Shown here piece by piece: positions 21,431-26,095 of a stretch of DNA of 26,095 bases; the stretch's first letter is position 1; each line of letters begins with the position of its first letter. Both the position numbers and the translations under genes were made by a program. The notes beneath the pieces are model-generated. The model had not been told where the DNA came from. It did not search any database and saw only the letters and a program-made list of their open reading frames with translations. Origin of the DNA: Haplosporangium gracile (lineage: Eukaryota > Mortierellomycota > Mortierellomycetes > Mortierellales > Mortierellaceae); the NCBI GenBank assembly GCA_015499985.1, contig JAAAUF010000582.1, positions 1 to 26,095 of the forward strand. Direction: 5' to 3'.

Positions 21431-21676
21431 AGGATAGGAGAGGAAAGTGGAAACAAAAACAAATTTAAAAAAATCACCCACAGTTCCTTATTATTTTCAT
21501 GTTTCAAAGCCCTTTCTTTCCACACTGATCCAGCCAAATTTCCCAACAAGCCCTTCTACCACGTTTCTTTGGTGCATGTTGTACAATTATGTGGCTGTTT
21601 GGTTTATTTTGCGTATGTTTATATTTCCTGATCTCATGTCGCGACACACGCGCGCGTGCACAAAGGAATCCTGCTC

Positions 21677-23461
21677 TCACTTCTGCATGAGTTCGGCGCC
21701 AATGCGGAAGGACCCAATAAGAGACGTAAGCTGCAGTTTCTCGTTGGCCCCCGTGGATAGCTTGTACTCAACATCCGCCATTTTATCCAGAACATACACG
21801 CGCGCATTGCTGGGCATGTCAATCAGTTCCAGATAGTTGTACACCTCTGTCAAGATATCCTGCAACGCCATTCCCTTGATAGTCTTCAGGTACGAGATGT
21901 CTAATGAAAGTCAAAGTAAGCAAGTAGTTTAGCGATGGTGGACCACAATGCGGATCAAATTATCAGATCACTTGGCAGCGCAGAGAGAAGCTGAAAAAGA
22001 AAAATGTACTGGAGTAGGCGGTGGTAAAATCCTCAGTGAGCATGCTGTTGACAATAGTCTCAATGTCGGCAGGATGTGGGTTTCCTGTACAGTTGTAGAC
22101 TGCATCCTCGTCCACGACTTCGTATCCTGCGTGACATGCCTGCAAAATGTTGAGTGCACGTCTCATATCTCCCTTTGACAACTGCAACAACGCCTTGCGA
22201 CCCTCATCCGTGATCTTGACACTATTTTTTCAAACGTAAAAGTGATAATTGGTCAGACATCCTTATCCTGCTGATTTCCAATGTGCCCTCGACATCTTTG
22301 CCGCTTGAGTACTAAGAAGTGAATATACCCTTCGTTCTGAATGATGTGGTCGAGTCTCGAGTCAACCTGGCTCAACTCCAAGGGTCCAAATCTGAAACGC
22401 GTACACCTTGACTGCAGCGCAGGGATAATCTTGCTCACATAGTTACAAATAATGCAGAATCGCACATTCTTTGTGTATTTTTCCACAACTGTCGAAACAC
22501 CGTCAACAAAAACGGATAATTTAAATGTGAGTAACCACCGTTTAAAACATAACGCGATAAAATCATCATAAAAGCATGGTTTGGTCCTGAGAAAAAGAAT
22601 TATTTTTTACCTCGACGCAAGGCGTTCTGGGCAGTTTGTGTCATCATATCGGCCTCGTCCAGAATAATCAACTTGAATCCCGAACTGAAGATCTTTTTCG
22701 TACTTGCAAAGTTCTTAATCTGCTCTCGCACCACATCAATACCACGGTCGTCCGAAGCATTGAGCTATTTTTGTAAGTTAAACCCGATTATTCGTTAGAT
22801 ATGTGTGGTTCGAAAAAATGTGCTTAACACATTTTGTCTGGGTCGATCCATAATCCCCTTCAGACGTTTGGTTGCAAGACGATTGATGATTTACCTCCAT
22901 GGTCATGCTCTTCCACATGGGTCCGTAGAGTTTACGGGCACAAGCCAAGATGGTCGAGGTCTTTCCTGTTCCTGGAGGTCCGTACAGCAGCATATGTGGC
23001 AACCTGTTCTCGTCAATAAATCTCTCGACTATTTGTTTTTAAAGTGGAGAAGGTGGATACTGTTTAAGACGAGGATTCCCTCCAGAGTGATGGTGGCCTG
23101 AATTTTTGCGAGGTTGTGAATCTCTGCAGATGCAATTGCTGGTGTGATGAACGTACTGGTCGATGTGATGTCCTCGTGAGAGACAAGGTCGTCCAAAGTC
23201 ACAGGTCTGTATTTCTCCACCCTATCAACCGACAAAAAAAGGTACCCAAAGTCATTAGGGGCTATCGTTCCTTTCAGCGAAAGCCAAAAAATGTCCTTTA
23301 GGGTATGACAGTAGCGCCCTTTTGCACTAGAGAGCAAAAGACGCTTACCAGGGCAAAGTGTCATCGGTGGCATTGTTGTGTTCAACGACCTTGCCCTTTG
23401 ATGATTTCGAGTTGAAGGCGTCGAATGCGCTAGCGTCTGTCATGACCTGGTCTTCTTCCAT
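21677..23461 (-). CDS. RFC5: Replication factor C subunit 5 (yeast Rfc3), clamp-loader ATPase
   Basis: Seven exons (23461-23349, 23221-23157, 23028-22895, 22764-22611, 22488-22329, 22221-22010, 21900-21677) join in phase to 353 residues. The start is the ATG of [13 protein letters not shown]; upstream in-frame sequence lacks a better start. After a ~38-residue polar head come VEKYRP, Walker A GPPGTGKT (76-83), [17 protein letters not shown], Walker B LIILDEAD (136-143), sensor motif SRC (182-184) and [13 protein letters not shown]. This pattern, with SRC and an intact P-loop, identifies the small subunit called RFC5 in humans and Rfc3 in budding yeast. It loads PCNA onto primer ends with the other RFC subunits and also serves checkpoint and cohesion clamp loaders. 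A MluI box lies 146 bp upstream. The seven introns are short, including two with GTAC donors (after 23157 and 22010). Identity is secure. Confidence 0.95.
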
Positions 23462-23606
23462 TTCGCTTTGTCGTTGCTGTTGTGAATGAGAGTTTATGTG
23501 TGTTGAAAGGTCGAGAAGGCGCTTGTCCAAGTCCTGAGTCTGATGTCGGTCCTGAAGAGAGTGAAAGAAGGAGGAAGGGTGGAGTGTTGTGGGTCTTTGT
23601 TGAAAA

Positions 23607-23612
23607 ACGCGT
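23607..23612. promoter_or_regulatory. MCB (ACGCGT) element upstream of RFC5
   Basis: ACGCGT, the MluI cell-cycle box bound by MBF-type factors at many fungal DNA-synthesis genes, lies about 146 bp upstream of the RFC5 start, in the 291-bp gap after bioDA. The hexamer also occurs at least four more times in this window (2038, 4685, 16762, 22397), so only its position next to a replication gene makes it suggestive. Confidence 0.35.
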
Positions 23613-23752
23613 TCCTTGGTTTTAAACACCAAACAGTGTCAACTCAATTTGCTGTTTTGCGAATCAAATTCACCGAAAAGCCACCGCCACCAAAAAGCAT
23701 TTCTTGTATCACATTCAACTTTCATTTCATCTAAATAATTCAAGAAAAATAT

Positions 23753-25981
23753 CTACAATGGCCCTTCCAAGGTCCGGAGAAGGATCCTCTCAACCTTGGC
23801 AAGCTGCTCCCTCGTCGAAACCTGCGACGCAATCATATACACAACATTTCCCAACGGCCGTCCAAAAATCGCCACCTCCCCATCCCCGCCTTCCTCCACC
23901 GATGACGTCTCCCTGATCTTCTGCTGCACCTTCTGCGACAACAACGACGCATATCCTGAAGCTCCGTTCGTCTCTCTCATCTGGATAGCGAGTACACTTC
24001 CGAGGGGAACCACACCTTCAACGATATCCATCCGTGAAATCTTGTCGACGACCTTTTGGTCCCACAGACTCCATACTCCCAAGTTGTTTCCTCCAGAGGT
24101 AGAAGGGTGGTTGATGGCGCCCCAGTCTTGACGGGCTTTGTCGGCATCGCCATGAGACTCCATCTCACGGTAAGTTCGGAGACTAGTGTTGGCGACTGCG
24201 CATCCGATTGGGTGGGCGGTGTAGGAGTGTCCGTGGAGGAGGGCATCGGTCTTGGTCTCGCTCAAGAAGTTGTTGAAGATCGAGTCGGAGGTGAGGGTTG
24301 TTGCCAGGGTGATCAGGCCTCCTGTCAACAACTTTGCGTATGATGCGATGTCAGGGCTCTATTTTCATAGGAGGGATAAAAAGAATACGTAAATAAGAAA
24401 GAGTTGTTAGTGATTTGATCCGACACTTGTCATTAAGACTGGACGCACGAAGAGGAAGAGGTTGATGAAGAAAAAGAAAAGAAAAAGATGCACGAAAGCA
24501 TTAACAAGAAGAAGAAACATGAGGAAGGAAAAAGAAGTGACTTACGACTTGAAGCATATCAGCCGCAGATTTGCGACCCAGACGCCAGCATCCACTAAAG
24601 ACTTCGTCAAACACAACCGGCAACCCCTTCCACTGATTCGTAACAGGAACATGCGCATTCTTGTACGTCTCCACTTCACTTCCGAACCCCTTGAACGCCC
24701 TCACCTCCTCAACAAGAGTCCTCTGGAACACAGGGTCGACCCAGACCATTCCTCCAGCACCCATCAACACGGGTTCCATCAACAACGCGCCAAAAGACCG
24801 TTTCTCGTCACGGGTCAGGCGGACCAACGTCGAACGGATGTGGTTCCTGTAGATTTCCAGACGGGGGTCTTTCGCGGAGGGTTCGGTGAAGACAGAAGTT
24901 AGGTTGTCGATAGTGACCTGGACAGGCTCCTTGGTGGAAGTCATCTCGGTAGGGATTGTAACCTTGAACTTCGAGTCCTTGTAGACAACCGTGGGCGGGC
25001 TGAACCAGTGGCCGTGAGATTTGTACCAGGTGACTTGGGCGTTGTAGAGATTAGGCGAGCAGGCGTTCATGGCCCCAATGGTGTCTCCATGGTATCCTCC
25101 GTCAACTCCCAGGACCTCAACCCGCCCAGTGGCTTCTCCAAGATTGATATACCGATCCTGACTGGCCTTTAATGCCATCTTGAGAGCAACCTCGATGGCG
25201 GTACTTCCATTGTCGGAGAAGAACACCCTTGAAGCCCATCCGTCACCGACAGTCTCAAGAAGCGTCTCGGTCAACTTAACGGCGGGCTCATGAGCACACT
25301 CAGGGAACATGACGTGTCCGTACCGTCCGGCGGCGTAGGCGGCGGATTGAGTCAATGCGGGCGATCCGTGTCCAAGCCCCTGAGTCCACCAACTGGCACA
25401 TCCATCAAACATCTCTCTCCATCTCCATTCCTTCTTGATCTCCTCCGTGGAAGTCGTTGCGACAGAGGTAGGTGGTGCGACATAAGTGGTCATAATATCC
25501 CCATACGCGGAATCAATCACAGTAACCTCCTTGACAGTCTGATGCTGCGTGAAAGGCCACCAAATCGACGTTCGTGCCTTATCCCCCAACTCCTCCAACC
25601 GATCCAACCTCTTCTCATGATTCTTCTCCAACTCCTGAACGACATCCCTGAAATAACTCTCCGTCTTCTTGTAGTACTCATGCAATTGCTCCGCATCCGC
25701 CTTGGGGTCAGCCAACTTCTCGGGTGGGGAGGGCAAGACATGGATCAGGGGTCGATTCTCGGCCTTGGCCAAGTATCTCTCCAGGAACTCATGATTCCTA
25801 GACTTGTTGTCAAACAGTAAAAGGGCTGGGATATCGTACCCGTACTGGTGCAGAGACTCGTAGGAGGTGAGGGTAGTCGAGATACCGCCCAAATGGCTAT
25901 CACCGACGAGAACCGTGGGGAGTCGAAGGGGGCGATAGAATTTTGACTGCAGTTCTCCCGACATGATGGGGCTGTTCACAC
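23753..25981 (-). CDS. bioDA: Bifunctional dethiobiotin synthetase / DAPA aminotransferase (BioD-BioA fusion), 5' end outside the window
   Basis: Two 3' exons are visible, 25981-24546 and 24358-23753 (187-bp intron GTAAGT..AAATAG, phase 0), encoding 679 residues. The first begins in phase after CTTTCTAG and an intron that runs past the right edge, so the dethiobiotin synthetase P-loop is not in view. The remaining synthetase part shows GVNSPIMSG and RPLRLPTVLVGDSHLGGIS. The aminotransferase half follows: SIWWPFTQHQ and GCASWWTQGLGHG (substrate and cofactor site), FFSDNGSTAIEVALKMA, GVDGGYHGDTIGAM, VFDEVFSGCWRLGR with the PLP-contacting Asp, and IASYAKLLTGG with the Schiff-base Lys. The enzyme makes 7,8-diaminopelargonate from KAPA and SAM, then closes the ureido ring, the two steps before biotin synthase. 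Fusion in BioD-BioA order is known in fungi and plants; mitochondrial location is common, but its signal would be in the missing part. Confidence 0.93.
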
Positions 25982-26095
25982 CTAGAAAGAGCATATCGAG
26001 ATAATTTATACAAATTAGTTGGGGTACAAGTGTGGGTGTGGAGTGTATATGTGGCAGTTGCCAACAACCCACAAGAAGCAGGCACCACGACAATC

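Noticed and set aside
25290..25820. 176-codon + strand ORF opposite bioDA
   Set aside because: Antisense shadow of conserved aminotransferase sequence.

Overview
The window looks like nuclear DNA of a filamentous, early-diverging fungus, most likely a Mortierella-type Mucoromycota. Reasons: intron-rich genes with short GT..AG introns (mostly about 75-210 bp), a fused biotin gene (BioD-BioA order), a fungal SSX2IP/Msd1-type protein, a Crypton-like tyrosine recombinase with a GCR1-type C-terminus, and CT-rich promoters. The placement is inferred from gene content, not from a database match.

Bases 1 to about 10,030 are repeat-rich and decayed. They hold a 5S rRNA-related fragment at the left edge, two adjacent triloop hairpins, a 452-bp non-autonomous DNA transposon with 82-84 bp terminal inverted repeats and a 7-bp target duplication, a degenerate minisatellite, a broken C2H2 zinc-finger gene, a frameshifted small membrane-protein gene, about 2.5 kb with no recognisable gene, and a long five-exon recombinase/GCR1-like gene (5207-9156) that carries an in-frame TAG and a -1 frameshift. 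Next comes a 3' fragment of an ML-domain (NPC2-like) gene.

From about 10,370 onward the sequence is ordinary compact gene space. On the + strand lie an intact secreted ML-domain protein and EGD1 (NAC beta). On the - strand, read from right to left, lie the fused biotin gene bioDA (5' end outside the window), replication factor C subunit RFC5 (yeast RFC3), the mitochondrial Holliday-junction resolvase CCE1/YDC2, NADH-cytochrome b5 reductase CBR1, and an eight-exon SSX2IP/Msd1-like coiled-coil protein. EGD1 and the SSX2IP-like gene converge, with 262 bp between their stop codons. The - strand genes are housekeeping genes packed head to tail. RFC5 and CCE1 both act in DNA metabolism but in different compartments, and nothing shows that they are co-regulated.

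All exon structures were worked out by hand from splice signals, phase agreement and protein-family continuity. I found no CRISPR array, no convincing tRNA and no gene cluster that is clearly a new system. The more unusual items are the double hairpin, the MITE inside a repeat, the two-lesion recombinase gene, and the exon-exact ML-domain fragment next to its intact paralogue.
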